NCBI GenBank assembly: GCA_914767715.1
Contig: OU612071.1
Coordinates: 2,790,001-2,854,000, forward strand
Direction: 5' to 3'
Length of the DNA stretch: 64,000 nucleotides
Source: Membranipora membranacea
Taxonomy: Eukaryota; Bryozoa; Gymnolaemata; Cheilostomatida; Membraniporidae
Shown: positions 34,401 to 49,519 of the stretch, piece by piece
Position numbering within the stretch: position 1 is the stretch's first letter
How the letters are laid out: each line of letters starts with the position of its first letter
Translations under genes and position numbers: made by a program
The notes under the pieces: generated by a model
What the model saw: the letters and a program-made list of their open reading frames with translations, nothing else
What the model was told of the DNA's origin: nothing
Databases searched by the model: none

Positions 34401-36274
34401 CATTGTGGCAGCATCATTCAAGGATTGTTACAGTTATTCCTATTGTAAAAACTGCCACAATACTGCCTTCCTAACTATACCCATCGTATCAATTTAGCTA
34501 GGATAGTTAGGTGTAATTTAAGCGTATAACTTCATGTCTAATTGTGGAGTAAGGCTGTACAAAGAGAAATTTTTACGGGAGAGCCTGCATATTCTCTTTT
34601 TTATTGTAATCAAAAACTTTGAATTCAGTTCATTCTCCAGAACCCTATAATTGTGACAAATAGATGAAAGGAGTTTTTGGCATCAAGCTTCCCATAACTT
34701 TCCCCATGACGCAAAGCTTGCAGATACCTTGACCAAGGAGTAAAAAACTCTTTACTTGACTATTGTTTAAAAAATTTACTCTGAATCCCTTTACTCTGTG
34801 AAGCAGTCTATCCACATGCTTGAAACTAAAATGTTTTACACAGATAGATAGATGGGGTGATAACTCTATACTGCAAATGAGCGACCAAATTTCAACAATA
34901 AGAGATGACAACTTCTTGGCCTAAGATTTGCTCAAATTGACTTTAATGAACTGAGAAGGTTATAGGTTGTATCCATATCCAATATTGACTTAGAGTCAGT
35001 TTTTATTTCCTAAGTGATGTTAGGGGAATATCTTCTTTTCTTTCAGATAATATTTTAATTTTTGGTTGTAAACTGAAACAGGATAGTTTTCTGCCAGGTT
35101 TACCTGGAATTCTCCCATCACTTGGCCCAGGTCGGGACCATTTCCCCCTTGTGATTTAATTGTGGACAACGTTTTAACCAGGTTGTTGGCGGGGGTGGAG
35201 TTGAGTTTTTTATGCTTCTCGGGACTGCGCACTTGGGAACTCTTGTTGAACGGTGATTTCCTCTAGGGTGACCCTTTCTAAATAGATTACATAGTTCCTA
35301 GCCTGTGATGAGACAGTGACACCTGTGGTGTTGTAACATTGCCATCAGAGAAAATTGTTCGATTTAGACAATTAAATTCTTGAGCATTTAAACACGGCTT
35401 GTAAGATTTGCTTAAGTACCTAGCATTGTTCTCCAGCGAAGCTGTGTATAGGATTATATCATTGATCAGGTGATACAGCAGTACTTTTAATTGTTTTGGT
35501 TGTTCTAAATTATTTGGAGCAGATTTCATAAGTTTAACAATTAACAAAGGTTCACAACTTGAGTTTCAGTGTGTTATCCTTATTATGAAAGTATCGATAA
35601 CAATTTGTTTACATATAGCAGTTTAAAAACATCCGTACAATGAAACAGAGTTACATAGTGATTTAGCGAACAAAAATATATCACATATTCTAAGCAAGAC
35701 TAAATTATAGTCATAACTCCTTGGTTGAAGCTGGAAACAGTAACCAGTCGCAGCATTAGAAGGCAGTGTTGTTGCGTTCAACAAGTTCTCAATTAAGCAA
35801 CATGTCAATCTTTTACAACAACACATGTTGTATTACACTCTCCGAACCCTCCATTATCTGTTTTAGTTACTGGGTGCGAGCGGACGTGGACGGTATAGCT
35901 GCCACCACAATAAGGATATCATAATCACTAAGCTTCAACTTAAGAAAACCAATATCAATCATCATTAAATTATGTCAGTTGTCGATGTCATTAAACCAAG
36001 TAGTGTATTTTTTCCCTAATCACACAAAACTTAATATCAATTATTTGACATCTGGCAGTTTGAAAATATCCACATAATATGACAAGTGTCCAAAACTTTT
36101 ATTGGCATAATAATTGATCCAACAACTATTAGTATGTAGGCGTATTAAGTTCAGATCCTGCACCCTACCTCCTGGGAACAATGATATTTCCCTATCAACC
36201 ATAATTTATATGGAAATAAACAATATGATAATAATAACAGCTTCCAGCTCATCAGATGTTGCCTGTCCTGAAAG

Positions 36275-36362
36275 TATAAAAGAAGAGACCAATTAATACA
36301 AAGATCACAAGACTACAGCCTCACATCACTGAACAGCACTGTCTCAAACCTCTTAATCCACA
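36275..36362 (+). promoter_or_regulatory. TATA box and 5' untranslated exon, peptide gene 4
   Basis: TATAAAAG at 36275-36282; 5' exon ends at 36362 before GTAAGT. Confidence 0.7.
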
Positions 36363-36533
36363 GTAAGTATCTGGTTGTAAATTTACTGATCAGGAATTGT
36401 ATGAGGTAATGCCGCGTTGGAAGTAAATTTTTGTATTTGTTTTCTGTATTATCTCATTGAGGAAGTTTCTATAAATCAACCTGGTATAATGGAATGCATA
36501 TTCTTTATCTGATGTAGATAGAAGAAACTGGAA

Positions 36534-37041
36534 ATGAAGGTCTTTGCACTTATATCCCTGATCGTTACTGCACTTGGTGAGTTTCACTTCTTCTTGTTTT
36601 ATATTTTTTCAGTGAATACTGAGACCTGTTCTACATGTGGTATTTAGGTAGATATTGGATGACTGATGCATTAATGTTTCCACCGACTGTGGTGTTTTAT
36701 GATCTTCAAAGACATAATTAAACCATATCTGATATAATTAGTTACATTGAGGTCTAAAATACGAATCACCCCATAGCATTTGATCAGATCACATTCACTC
36801 CATAAGCGTGGTTGATCTTGAAATGTAATATAATAGACGGTACAGAATAAACTGTTTGATGATTGTGATGATAATTTATTTATCATCGCAACTGCAAAAG
36901 GGTAATGTTCATAAGTTTATAAATTTACACTGTGTTTTTATAGCTGTTGTACAGATTGAAGCTGGGGTCTTCAGTTCGGTGATAAAGTCAGTAGCTACCG
37001 AAGTAGCGAGCGATGCTGTTGTTGACGCAATCGAAGGCTAA
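36534..37041 (+). CDS. Short secreted peptide precursor, copy 4 (GVF type, intact)
   Basis: Coding exons 36534-36576 and 36944-37041 give 46 residues plus TAA. The protein is the same as that of copy 1, while flanking introns carry several substitutions. Exon 2 starts at 36518 and the 3' untranslated exon at 37271. Donors and acceptors are intact. Protein identity between two units separated by two units of another subtype points to gene conversion, unequal exchange or selection on the sequence. Confidence 0.8.
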
Positions 37042-40000
37042 ACACCCACCAGCGGACCAAATTGAGGTGAGCAGATACAATAAGACTACAATCTTTGTAT
37101 TATAGATAGTGCACATATATGTACTGATAAGAAAACAAATTATAATGAAAATTCTAAAATAATTTTCTTGGTTGATGCAACTCTGAATATTTGTTTTTAT
37201 TATGTTGTCGTAAACAAATCAGTTTTATGCATATAAATCAAATTAATTTATTTTTTCCAAAACATTCTAGGTTCGAGATATGTCTGCAACCAAGAGAAAA
37301 TCACACAGGATTTATAAGCTCTTGTCAATCAACTGTGTATTGAATCTAATTTAATCAATAAATAATATTTAGCAATAAATCAAAACCTCCTTGCACACAG
37401 TTTAATAATTATATTTCAAACACAAATAACAATTCCTAAATTATTATGGCATTCAGTTTGGTTATGTCATACCCATAAGATAGAGAGCGAAACCTCCTAT
37501 GCCATTCTACACCATTAAAGGGAACTGAAATTGATTGTTCAAGCCAGAACAGTGACAGGACTCACAACATCTGCACGTGCTTACATTGTAAAATCTAAAG
37601 TTACTTAAGGGTACCAGAAAGGTACAATTTCATACATGGTATACATTGAACTCAATCCTGGAACAGCAGCTCACTCATAGCCTTATAAACAATAATCACT
37701 CAATTTAGGAATACTTACTTGATTTTATGAACTCCTCAATCCTCTAATAATTTAAGTTTATAGATGTCTATGTGATTTGCTATGTGAAATGCTATGTGAA
37801 ATGCTATGTGATTGGCTGTCCCTAGTAGAGGGTGCCATCTTTACTGTATGACCACGTGACAGTCACCTGACTAAAACCGTTACAACAAGATGCATTCTTC
37901 CGGATATAATGCAGTCTCTAATAAAATATTCATTGATTTATGGATTTGTTTCATAGTGTTTTAATGTTTTATATTATCAAGACAGGCATGAATAAAAGTT
38001 TTTATGTTCAAAATAACCACCAAATAAAAGAAAAAGACACTAGTTTATACAAATTGTTGCTCACAGAAAATTGATTTTTTTATTAATCACACTTTGCGCA
38101 AACTCCAAAAGGCTACTAGGAACTGAGCTCGATGTCAAATGAAAAATTGTGAGAATGTCTATTGGAAAATACAGCTCCCTGATTGGAGAATGGTGAGTTG
38201 AAAATGCTATTCTAAGAATAGTACAATTCAATGATGGTATATTATAGTGACGTAGGGGGTACCTGCATGGTACATGTCATCTTCATGGGGCTCAGTTATT
38301 TAAAGTCAAAAATGCTCAGTTGTAGTTATCTCCTCCTTACTTTTCAAAAAGCTATCTCCTTCCTACATTTTTTAATTCAGAATAACCACATTTGGTCACC
38401 TGGATCGTTAGTCAATCAGCTAACTATTCATTCATCTTTTTCTGCAAAAAACACCAAATCTGACAAAAAGTCTCCAAGTTCGTGTTTTTCTGTTCGGGAA
38501 GAATTAAATTTCGACATGGTAACTCACAGAGATCTGGTTTTTTTTGGAGCATCTGTTCATCACATTATCCAAGTGAGCTTTTGAGGGCATCTTTGAAATA
38601 TTTTTTAAACATAATTAAAATTGCGATTTACTTTTTCATTACGGTGTTTATTTCATCCATCAGTGCAGTGGCAATGTTGCACAAGGCAGTGCAAAGAGCC
38701 TATATATTTGTTGATTCTATGCCATTGTGCACAGTTTCAAACAAATTCTAATTGCCTTTTATCAAAGGAGTGGAGCAATTTACAAATGACAATGGAGATG
38801 CTAAACTGAACTTAAACAAAAGAATATTTCTGTTGGTTGATATAACCTTTCAGTATAGATTGTGGTGACCCATCAGTCCCCCATCAAATTCTTTCATAAT
38901 GACTATAGACCGCAAAATAATTAATATTATTAATATTTCCAAACATGGTTTGGATTTGGCTTTTTCAGTTGATACTGTTCAATGATAGCATTTTCAAACT
39001 ACACCCAAATGTTTGAGCTTATATTTTACTTGAATGTCATCCTAATATTTTTATTATTGAAAAACACTAATGTGACTATGCTGGATGCGTATAGGATTAT
39101 GATAACTGTGTGTCTGGAGGGATCACCCTTAATAACACACATGATATTCTATGTGAAATATTCTGCTGCATTTTCAGTGAGCTGGTTTTTGTATGTTCGA
39201 CCTTGGTGTAGTTATCACCATTAAGGAATTGCAGTCCTGAAATAACCATCGACAGCATTCATGTTACGGTTGAGTTTGTACATTTTCTTAAGAATCGTGC
39301 CCTGGGACTGCATCTATACTGCAACAAGTTATAATGTTGTTACTTTTGAGGATTCGGTCAGCCAAACAGGTGGGCTACCTCAAAAAACAACAAATCTGAG
39401 ATGGCCTCCAAACAAAATTGGAAGCAATTCTTCACGCAGTGCATTGAAACGATCCAAGTACAATTGAGACCTCTGCTGGATGAAGATATCAGTAAGAGCA
39501 ATTACAGACATTGTTTTCTCAGAGTAAATTTTCTAATCCCTCAAGAAAATCTTATTTGTAAACAACCAGTGTATTGCAGTCTCTATGTTTCATTACAGGG
39601 AAAGAATTTGTTACTGTTGTGCCTTGTTAATCTTTTCCAAAGGATTTAAAGGCAATGTAATTTTAGAATATCTAAACCTGAGGATTACCTTTGTGTCTCA
39701 AGACTTGTTGCTTCTCATGATATTTATGTATTATAGCATTATTACATCAGATTAAAACTGAAGGTTCAATTAAATCAGATGTCTAGTCGCAAGCAACATC
39801 CCGGACCATAGGATGCAAAATTTGTTGCCTTAGTGGCCAGGCCGCAATATCTGCTCCAGGTTGCTCTCTGTTTGCAGGCGGGTCGGAGCACACCTGGGTT
39901 CCAACCAAAGCCCAGTGCTAGATAGTTTGTAATTCCTGCTCAGTCCAAATATACTTTACAACCAGCATTCCAAGCCCGAAACCCCAGTTCTGATACAAAA

Positions 40001-43000
40001 AATTTAGCCCATATTGAGTGCCCCGTTTTTTATACCAATTTTATTGCATCTAAAATATCATATCATATTATGTTGAATCAATAGGCTCTAGAGGCTGGCT
40101 ACTCATATATTTACATTTTTGCAATCGACCATGACACCTTGTCGACATTCAATTATCCACACTCTCTTTACTCAACAAAAACATGGTCCATGCGATCACT
40201 TCACTTTTGGTTAGCCGGGTAAACCTTCTTCCGGGAGTTATTGCACAATCGAGTAGAGGGTGCCCTGGGACTGCATCTATACTGCAACACGTTATAATGT
40301 TGTTACTTATGAGGATTCGGTTAGCCAAACAGGTGGTCTGCCTCCATAAACAACAAATCTGAGATGGCCTCCAAAAAAGTCTGAAGCAATTCTCCACGCG
40401 GTGCATTGAAACGATCCAAGTACAATTGAGACCTCTGCTGGATGAAGATATCAGTTAGAGCAATTACAGACATTGTTTTCTCAGAGTAAATTTTCTAATC
40501 CCTCAAGAAAATCTTATTTGTAAACAACCAGTGTATTGCAGTCTCTGTGTTTCATTACAGGGAAATAATTTGTTACTGTTGTGCCTTGTTAATCTTCTCC
40601 AAAGGATTTAAAGGCAATGTAATTTTAGAATATCTAAACCTGAGGATTACCTTTGTGTCTCAAGACTTGTCGCTTCTTATGATATTTATGTATTATAGCA
40701 TTATTACATCAGATTAAAATTGAAGGTTCAATTAAATCAGATGTCTAGTCGCAAGCAACATCCTGGACCACAGGATGCAAGATTTGTTGCCATAGTGGCC
40801 AGGCCGCAATATCTGCTCCAGGTTGCTCTCTGTTTACAGGCAGGTCGGAGCACACCTGGGTTCCAACCAAAGCCCAGTGCTAGATAATTTGTAATTCCTG
40901 TTCAGTCCAAATATACTTTCCAACCAGCATTCCAAGCCCGAAACCCCAGTTCTGATACAAAAAATTAAGCCCATATTGAGTGCCCCGTTTTTTATACCAA
41001 TTTTATTGCATCTAAAATATAATATCATATTATCTAGAATCAATAGGCTCTAGTGGCTGGCTACTCATATATTTACATTTTTGCAATCGACCATGACACC
41101 TTGTCGACATTCAATTATCCACACTCTCTTTACTCAACAAAAACATGGTCCATGCTTCTAAAAAGTTATACAAGGTTGCGATCACTTCACTTTTGGGTAT
41201 CCGGGTAAACCTTCTTCCGGGAGTTATTGCACAATCAAGTAGAGGGTGCCCTGGGACTGCATCTATACTGCAACAAGTTATGATGTTGTTACTTTTGAGG
41301 ATTCGGTTAGCCAAACAGGTGGGCTGCCTCAATAAACAACAAATCTGAGATGGCCTCCAAAAAAATCTGAAGAATTTCTCCACGCGGTGCATTGAAACGA
41401 TCCAAGTACAATTGAGACCTCTGCTGGATGAAGATATCAGTTAGAGCAATTACAGACATTGTTTTCTCAGAGTAAATTTTATAATCCCTCAAGAAAATCT
41501 TATTTGTAAACAACCAGTTGTATTGCAGTCTCTGTGTTTTATTACAGGGAAAGAATTTGTTACTGCTGTGCCTTGTTTATCTTTTCCAAATGATTTAAAG
41601 GCAATGTTACATTAGAATATTAAAACCTGAGGATAACCTTTGTGTCTCAAGACTGATTAAAATTGAAGGTTGATTTAAATCAGATGTCTTGTCACAAGCC
41701 ACATCCCGGAGCATAGGCGGCGAAATTCGTTGCCTTAGTGGCCAGGCCACAATATCTGCGCCAGGTTGCTTTCTGTTTGCTCAAATTGACTTTAATGAAC
41801 TGAGAAGGTGATAGGTTGTATCCATATCCATTATTGACTTAGAGTCAGTTTTTATTTCTTAAGTGATGTTAGGGGAATATCTTCTTTTCTTTCATATAAT
41901 TTTTTAATTTTTGGTTGTAAACTGAAACAGGATAGTTTTCTGCCAGGTTTACCTGGAATTCTCCCATCACTGGGCCCAGGTCGGAACCATTTGCCCCTCG
42001 TGATTTAATTGTGGACAACGTTTTAACCAGGTTGTTGGCGGGGGTGGAGTTGGGTTTTTTATGCTTCTCGGCACTGCGCACTTGGGAATTTTTGTTGAAC
42101 GGTGATTTCCTCTAGGGTTACCCTTTCTAAATAGATCAACTAGTTCCTAGCCTGTGATGAGACGGTGACACCTATGGTGTTGTAACATTGCCATCAGAGG
42201 AAATTGTTCGATTTATACAATTAAATTCTTGAGCATTTAAACACGGCTTGTAAGATTTGCTTAAGTACCTAGCATTGTTCTCCAGCGAAGCTGTGTATAG
42301 GATTATATCATTGATCAGGTGATACAGCAGTACTTTTAATTGTTTTGGTTGTTCTAAATTATTTGGAGCAGATTTCATAAGATTAATAACTAACAAAGGT
42401 TCACAACTTGAGATTCAGTGTGTTATCCTTATTATGAAAGAATCGATAACAATTTGTTTACATATAGCAGTTTAAAAACATCCGTACAATGAAACAGAGT
42501 TACACAGTGATTTAGCGAACAAAAATACATCACATATTCTAAGCAAGACTAAATTATAGTCATAACTCCTTGGTTGAAGCTGGAAACAGTAACCAGTCGC
42601 AGCATTAGAAGGCAGTGTTGTTGAGTTCAACAAGTTTTATTCTTTTTTCTCAATTAAGCAACATGTCAATCTTTTACAACAACACATGTTGTATTACACT
42701 CTCCGAACCCTCCATTATCTGTTTTAGTTACTGGGTGCAAGCGGACGTGGATGGTATAGCTGCCACCACAATAAGGATATCATAATCACTAAGCTTCAAC
42801 TTAAGAAAACCAATATCAATCATCATTAAATTATGTCAGTTGTCGATGTCATTAAACCAAGTAGTGTATTTTTTCCCTAATCACACAAAACTTAATATCA
42901 ATTATTTGACATCTTGCAGTTTGAAAATATCCACATAATATGACAAGTGTCCAAAACTTTTATTGGCATAATAATTGATCCCACAACTATTAGTATGTAG

Positions 43001-43135
43001 GCATATTAAGTTCAGATCCTGCACCCTACCTCCTGGGAACAATGATATTTCCCTATCAACCATAATTTATATGGAAATAAACAATATGAAAATAATAACA
43101 GCTTCCAGCTCATCAGATGTTGCCTGTCCTGAAAG

Positions 43136-43223
43136 TATAAAAGAAGAGACTAATTAATACAAAGATCACAAGACTACAGCCTCACATCACTGAACAGCAC
43201 TGTCTCAAACCTCTTAATCCACA
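43136..43223 (+). promoter_or_regulatory. TATA box and 5' untranslated exon, peptide gene 5
   Basis: TATAAAAG at 43136-43143; 5' exon ends at 43223 before GTAAGT. Confidence 0.7.
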
Positions 43224-43394
43224 GTAAGTATCTGGTTGTAAATTTACTGATCAGGAATTATATGAGGTAATGCCGCGTTGGAAGTAAATTTTGGTATTTG
43301 TTTTCTGTATTATTTCATTGAGGAAGTTTCTATAAATCAACCTGGTATAATGGAATGCATATTCTTTATCTGATGTAGATAGAAGAAACTGGAA

Positions 43395-43901
43395 ATGAAG
43401 GTCTTTGCACTTATATCCCTGATCGTTACTGCACTTGGTGAGTTTCACTTCTTCTTGTTTTATATTTTTTCAGTGAATACTGAGACCTGTTCTACATGTG
43501 GTATTTAGGTAGATATTGGATGACTGATGCATTAATGTTTCCACCGACTGTGGTGTTTTATGATTTTCAAAGACATAATTAAACATATCTGATATAATTA
43601 GTTACATTGAGGTCTAAAATACGAATCACCCCATAGCATTTGATCAGATCACATTCACTCCATAAGCGTGGTTGATCTTGAAATGTAATATAATAGACGG
43701 TACAGAATAAACTGTTTGATGATTGTGATGATAATTTATTTAATATCGCAACTGCAAAAGGATAATGTTCATAAGTTTATAAATTTACACTGCATTTTTA
43801 TAGCTGTTGTACAGATCGAAGCTGGGGTCTTCAGTTCGGTGATAAAGTCAGTAGCTACCGAAGTAGCGAGCGATGCTGTTGTTGACGCTATCGAAGGCTA
43901 A
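43395..43901 (+). CDS. Short secreted peptide precursor, copy 5 (GVF type, intact)
   Basis: Coding exons 43395-43437 and 43804-43901 give 46 residues plus TAA, the same protein as copies 1 and 4; the differences are silent (for example GCT for GCA at the Ala before IEG). Exon 2 starts at 43379 and the 3' untranslated exon at 44130. All splice signals are intact. Confidence 0.8.
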
Positions 43902-46900
43902 ACACCCACCAGCGGACCAAATTGAGGTGAGCAGATACAATAAGACTACAATCTTTGTATTATAGATATTGCACATATATGTACTGATAAGAAAACAAAT
44001 TATAATGAAAATTCTAAAATAATTTTATTGGTTGATGCAACTCTGAATATTTGTTTTTTAATGTTGTGGTAAACAAATTAGTTTTATGCATATGAATCAA
44101 ATTAATTTATTTTTTCCAAAACATTCTAGGTTCGAGATATGTCTGCAACCAAGAGAAAATCACACAGGATTTATAAGCTCTTGTCAATCAACTGTGTATG
44201 AATCTAATGTAATCAATAAATAATATTTAGCAATAAAGCAAAACCTCCTTGCACACAGTTTAATTATTATATTTCAAACACAAATAACAATTCTTAAATT
44301 TTTATGGTATTCAGTTTGGTTATGTCATACCCGTAAGATAGAGAGCGAAACCTCCTCTGCCATTCTACACCATGAAAGGGAGCTGAAACTGATTGTTCAA
44401 GCCAGAACAGTGACAGGACTCACAACATCTGCATGTGCTTACATTGTAAAATCTAAAGTTACTTAAGGGTACCAGAAAGGTACAACTTTATACATGGTAT
44501 ACACTGAACTCAATCCTGGAACAGCAGCTCACTCATAGCCTTATAAACAGTAATCACTCAATTTAGGAATACTTACTTGATTTTATGAACTCCTCAATCC
44601 TCTAATAATTTAAGTTAATAGATGTCTATGTGATTTGCTATGTGAAATGCTATGTGAAATGCTATGTGAAATGCTATGTGATTGGCTGTCCCTAGTAGAG
44701 GGTGTCATCTTTACTGTATGACCACGTGAAAGTCACCTGACTAAAACCGTTACAACAGGATGCATTCTTCCGGATATAATGCAGTCTCTAATAAAATATT
44801 CATTGATTTATGGATTTGTTTCATAGTGTTTTATTGATTTATATTATCAAGACAGGCATAAAAAAAAGTTGTTATGTTCAAAATAACCACCAAATAAAAG
44901 AAAAATACACTAGTTTATACAAATTGTTGCTCACAGAAAATTGATTTTTTTATTAATCAAACTTTGCGCAAACTCCAAAAAGATACTAGGGACTGAGCTC
45001 GATGTCAAATGAAAAATTGTGAGAATGTCTATTGGAAAATACAGCTCCCTGATTGGAGAATGGTGAGTTGAAAATGCTATTCTAAGAATAGTACAATTCA
45101 ATGATGGTATATTATAGTGACGTAGGGGGTACCTGCATGGTACATGTCATCTTCATGGGGCTCAGTTATTTAAAGTCAAAAAATGCTCAGTTGTAGTTAT
45201 CTCCTCCTTACATTTCAAAAAGCTATCTCCTTCCTACATTTTTTAATTCAGAATAACCCCGTTTGGTCACCTGGATCGTTAGTCAATCAGCTTACTATTC
45301 ATTCATCTTTATCTGCAAAGAACTCCAAATCTGACAAAAAATCTCCAAGTTCGTGTTTTTCTGTTTGGGAAGAATTACATTTCAACATGGTAACCCACAG
45401 AGATCTGGTTTTTTTTGGAGCATCAGATCATCACATTATCCAAGTGAGCTTTTGAGGGCATGTTTGAAATATTTGTAATACATATTTAAAATTGCGATTT
45501 ACTTTTTCATTACGGTGTTTATTTCATCCATCAGTGCAGTGGCAATGTAACACAAGGCAGTGCAAAGAGCCTATATATTTGTTGTTTCTATGCCATTGTG
45601 CGCAGTTTCAAACAAATTCTAATTGCCTTTTATCAAAGGAGTGGAGCAATTTACAAATGAAAATGGAGATGCTATACTGAACTTAAACAAAAGAATATTT
45701 CTGTTGGTTGATAGAAGCTTTCAGTATAGATTGTGGTGACCCATCAGTCCCCCATCAAATTCTTTCATAATGACTATAGACCGCAAAATAAATATAATTA
45801 TTAATATTTCCAAACATGGTTTGGATTTGGCTTTTTCAGTGGATAGTGTTCAATGATAGCATTTTCAAACTACACTCAAATGTTTGAGCTTAAATTTTAC
45901 TTGAATGTCATCCCAATATTTTTATTATTGAAAAACACTAATGTAACTATGCTGGATGCGTATAGGATTATGATAACTGTGTGTCTGGAGGGCTCACCCT
46001 TAATAACACACATGATATTCTATGTGAAATATTCTGCTGCATTTTCAGTGAGCTGGTTTCTGTATGTTCGACCTTGGTGTATTTATCACGATTAAGGAAT
46101 TGCAGTCCTGAAATAACCATTGACAGCATTCATGTTACGGTTGAGTTTGTACATTTTCTTAATAATCGTGCCCTGGGACTGCATCTATACTGCAACAAGT
46201 TATAATGTTGTTACTTTTGAGGATTCGGTCAGCCAAACAGGTGGGCTGCCTCAAAAAACAACAAATCTGAGATGGCCTCCAAACAAAATTGGAGGCAATT
46301 CTTCACGCAGTGCATTGAAACGATCCAAGCACAATTGAGACCTGTGCTGGATGAAGATATCAGTTAGAGCAATTACAGACATTGTTTTCTCAGAGTAAAT
46401 TTTCTAATCCCTTAAGAAAATCTTATTTGTAAACAACCAGTGTATTGCAGTCTCTGTGTTTCATTACAGGGAAATAATTTGCTACTGTTGTGCCTTGTTA
46501 ATCTTCTCCAAAGGATTCAAAGGCAATGTAATTTTAGAATATCTAAACCTGAGGATTACCTTTGTGTCTCAAGACTTGTTGCTTCTTATGATACTTATGT
46601 TTTATAGCATTATTACATCAGATTAAATTTGAAGGTTCAATTAAATCAGATGTCTAGTCGCAAGCAACATCCTGGACCATAGGATGCAAAATTTGTTGCC
46701 TTAATGGCCAGGCCGCAATATCTGCTCCAGGTTGCTCTCTGTTTGCAGGCAGGTCGGAGCACACCTGGGTTCCAACCAAAGCCCAGTGCTAGATAATTTG
46801 TAATTCCTGCTCAGTCCAAATATACTTTCCAACCAGCATTCCAAGCCCGAAACCCCAGTTCTGATACAAAAAATTTAGCCCATATTGAGTGCCCCGTTTT

Positions 46901-49260
46901 TTATACCAATTTTATTGCATCTAAAATATCATATCATATTATGTTGAATCAATAGGCTCTAGAGGCTGGCTACTCATATATTTACATTTTTGCAATCGAC
47001 CATGACACCTTGTCGACATTCAATTATCCACACTCTCTTTACTCAACAAAAACATGGTCCATGCGATCACTTCACTTTTGGTTAGCCGGGTAAACCTTCT
47101 TCCGGGAGTTATTGCACAATCGAGTAGAGGGTGCCCTGGGACCGCATCTATACTGCAACACGTTATAATGTTGTTACTTATGAGGATTCGGTTAGCCAAA
47201 CAGGTGGGCTGCCTCCATAAACAACAAATCTGAGATGGCCTCCAAAAAAGTCTGAAGCAATTCTCCACGCGGTGCATTGAAACGATCCAAGTACAATTGA
47301 GACCTAAGCTGGATGAAAATATCAGTTAGAGCAATTACAGACATTGTTTTCTCAGAGTAAATTTTCTAATCCCTCAAGAAAATCTTATTTGTAAACAACC
47401 AGTGTATTGCAGTCTCTATGTTTCATTACAGGGAAAGAATTTGTTACTGTTGTGCCTTGTTTATCTTTTCCAAATGATTTAAAGGCAATGTAATATTGAA
47501 ATATCAAAACCTGAGGATAACCTATGTGTCTCAAGACTGATTAAAATTGAAGGTTGATTTAAATCAGATGTCTTGTCACAAGCCACATCCCGGAGCATAG
47601 GCGGCGAAATTCGTTGCCTTAGTGGCCAGGCCACAATATCTGCGCCAGGTTGCTCTCTGTTTGCACGCAGGTCGGAGGACACCTGGGCGCCAACCAATGC
47701 CCAGTAGAAGATGGACCGCAGATACATTCGATATGAGGCCCTTTCGATAAATTTAAGGTTCAATGATTGCACAGACCAAGGGTACATTGTGGCAGCATCA
47801 TTCAAGGATTGTTATAATTATTCCTATTGTAAAAACTGCCACAATACTGCCTTCCTAGCTATACCCATCGTATCAATTTAGCTAGGATAGTTAGGTGTAA
47901 TTTAAGCATATAACTTCATGTCTAATTGTGGAGTAAGGCTGTACAAAGAGAAAGTTTTAAGGGAGAGCCTGCATATTCTCTTTTTTATTGTAATCAAAAA
48001 CTTTGAATTCAGTTCATTCTCCAGAACCCTATAATTGTGACAAATAGATGAAAGGAGTTTTTGGCATCAAGCTTCCCATAACTTTCCCCATGACGCAAAG
48101 CTTGCAGATACCTTGACCAAGGAGTAAAAAACTCGGGACCATTTCCCCCTTGTGATTTAATTGTGGACAACGTTTTAACCAGGTTGTTGGCGGGGGTGGA
48201 GTTGGGTTTTGTATGCTTCTCGGCACTGCGCACTTGGGAACTCTTGTTGAACGGTGATTTCCTCTAGGGTGACCCTTTCTAAATAGATAACATAGTTCCT
48301 AGCCTGTGATGAGACAGTGACACCTGTGGTGTTGTAACATTGCCATCAGAGAAAATTGTTCGATTTAGACAATTTAATTCTTGAGCATTTAAACACGGCT
48401 TGTAAGATTTGCTTAAGTACCTAGCATTGTTCTCCAGCGAAGCTGTGTATAGGATTATATCATTGATCAGGTGATACAGCAGTACTTTTAATTGTTTTGG
48501 TTGTTCTAAATTATTTGGAGAAGATTTCATAAGTTTAATAATTAACAAAGGTTCACAACTTGAGTTTCAGTGTGTTATCCTTATTATGAAAGTATCGATA
48601 ACAATTTGTTTACATAGCAGTTTGAAAAGATCCGTACAATGAAACAGAAATATATCACATATTCTAAGCAAGACTAAATTATATTCATAACTCCTTGGTT
48701 GAAGCTGGAAACAGTAACCAGTCGCAGCATTAGAAGGCAGTGTTGTTGAGTTCAACAAGTTTTATTCTTTTTTCTCAATTAAGCAACATGTCAATCTTTT
48801 ACAACAACACATGTTGTATTACACTCTCCGAACCCTCCATTATCTGTTTTAGTTACTGGGTGCGAGCGGACGTGGACGGTATAGCTGCCACCACAATAAG
48901 GATATCATAATCACTAAGCTTCAACTTAAGAAAACCAATATCAATCATCATTAAATTATGTCAGTTGTCGATGTCATTAAACCAAGTAGTGTATTTTTTC
49001 CCTAATCACACAAAACTTAATATCAATTATTTGACATCTGGCAGTTTGAAAATATCCACATAATATGACAAGTGTCCAAAACTTTTATTGGCATAATAAT
49101 TGATCCAACAACTATTAGTATGTAGGCGTATTATGTTCAGATCCTGCACCCTACCTCCTGGGAACAATGATATTTCCCTATCAACCATAATTTATATGGA
49201 AATAAACAATATGATAATAATAACAGCTTCCAGCTCATCAGATGTTGCCTGTCCTGAAAG

Positions 49261-49348
49261 TATAAAAGAAGAGACCAATTAATACAAAGATCACAAGACT
49301 ACAGCCTCACATCACTGAACAGCACTGTCTCAAACCTCTTAATCCACA
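49261..49348 (+). promoter_or_regulatory. TATA box and 5' untranslated exon, peptide gene 6
   Basis: TATAAAAG at 49261-49268; 5' exon ends at 49348 before GTAAGT. Retained even though the coding end is lost. Confidence 0.7.
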
Positions 49349-49519
49349 GTAAGTATCTGGTTGTAAATTTACTGATCAGGAATTGTTTGAGGTAATGCCG
49401 CGTTGGAAGTAAATTTTTGTATTTGTTTTCTGTATTATCTCATTGAGGAAGTTTCTATAAATCAAGCTGGTATAATGGAATGCATATTCTTTATCTGATG
49501 TAGATAGAAGAAACTGGAA

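Larger units (their letters stand above)
30116..35673 (+). repeat. Array unit 3
   Basis: Peptide gene copy 3 with GLSS-type coding exons, full middle region and one nested block. It shares with unit 2 the junction where AACCATTGACA joins directly to ATTATCCACACTC, so units 2 and 3 share a recent ancestor. Confidence 0.9.
35674..42520 (+). repeat. Array unit 4
   Basis: The longest unit, because it holds three nested blocks (39441, 40403, 41389). Peptide gene copy 4 matches copy 1 in its protein. Part of the region corresponding to unit 1 positions 23950-24590 is missing after GTTGCTTTCTGTTTGC (near 41781). Confidence 0.9.
42521..48648 (+). repeat. Array unit 5
   Basis: Peptide gene copy 5, full middle region and two nested blocks (46312, 47274). 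The segment between AGTAAAAAACTC and GGGACCATTTCCCCC (near 48134) is deleted, and the same deletion occurs in unit 6 (near 53180). Units 5 and 6 therefore share ancestry in that part. Confidence 0.9.
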
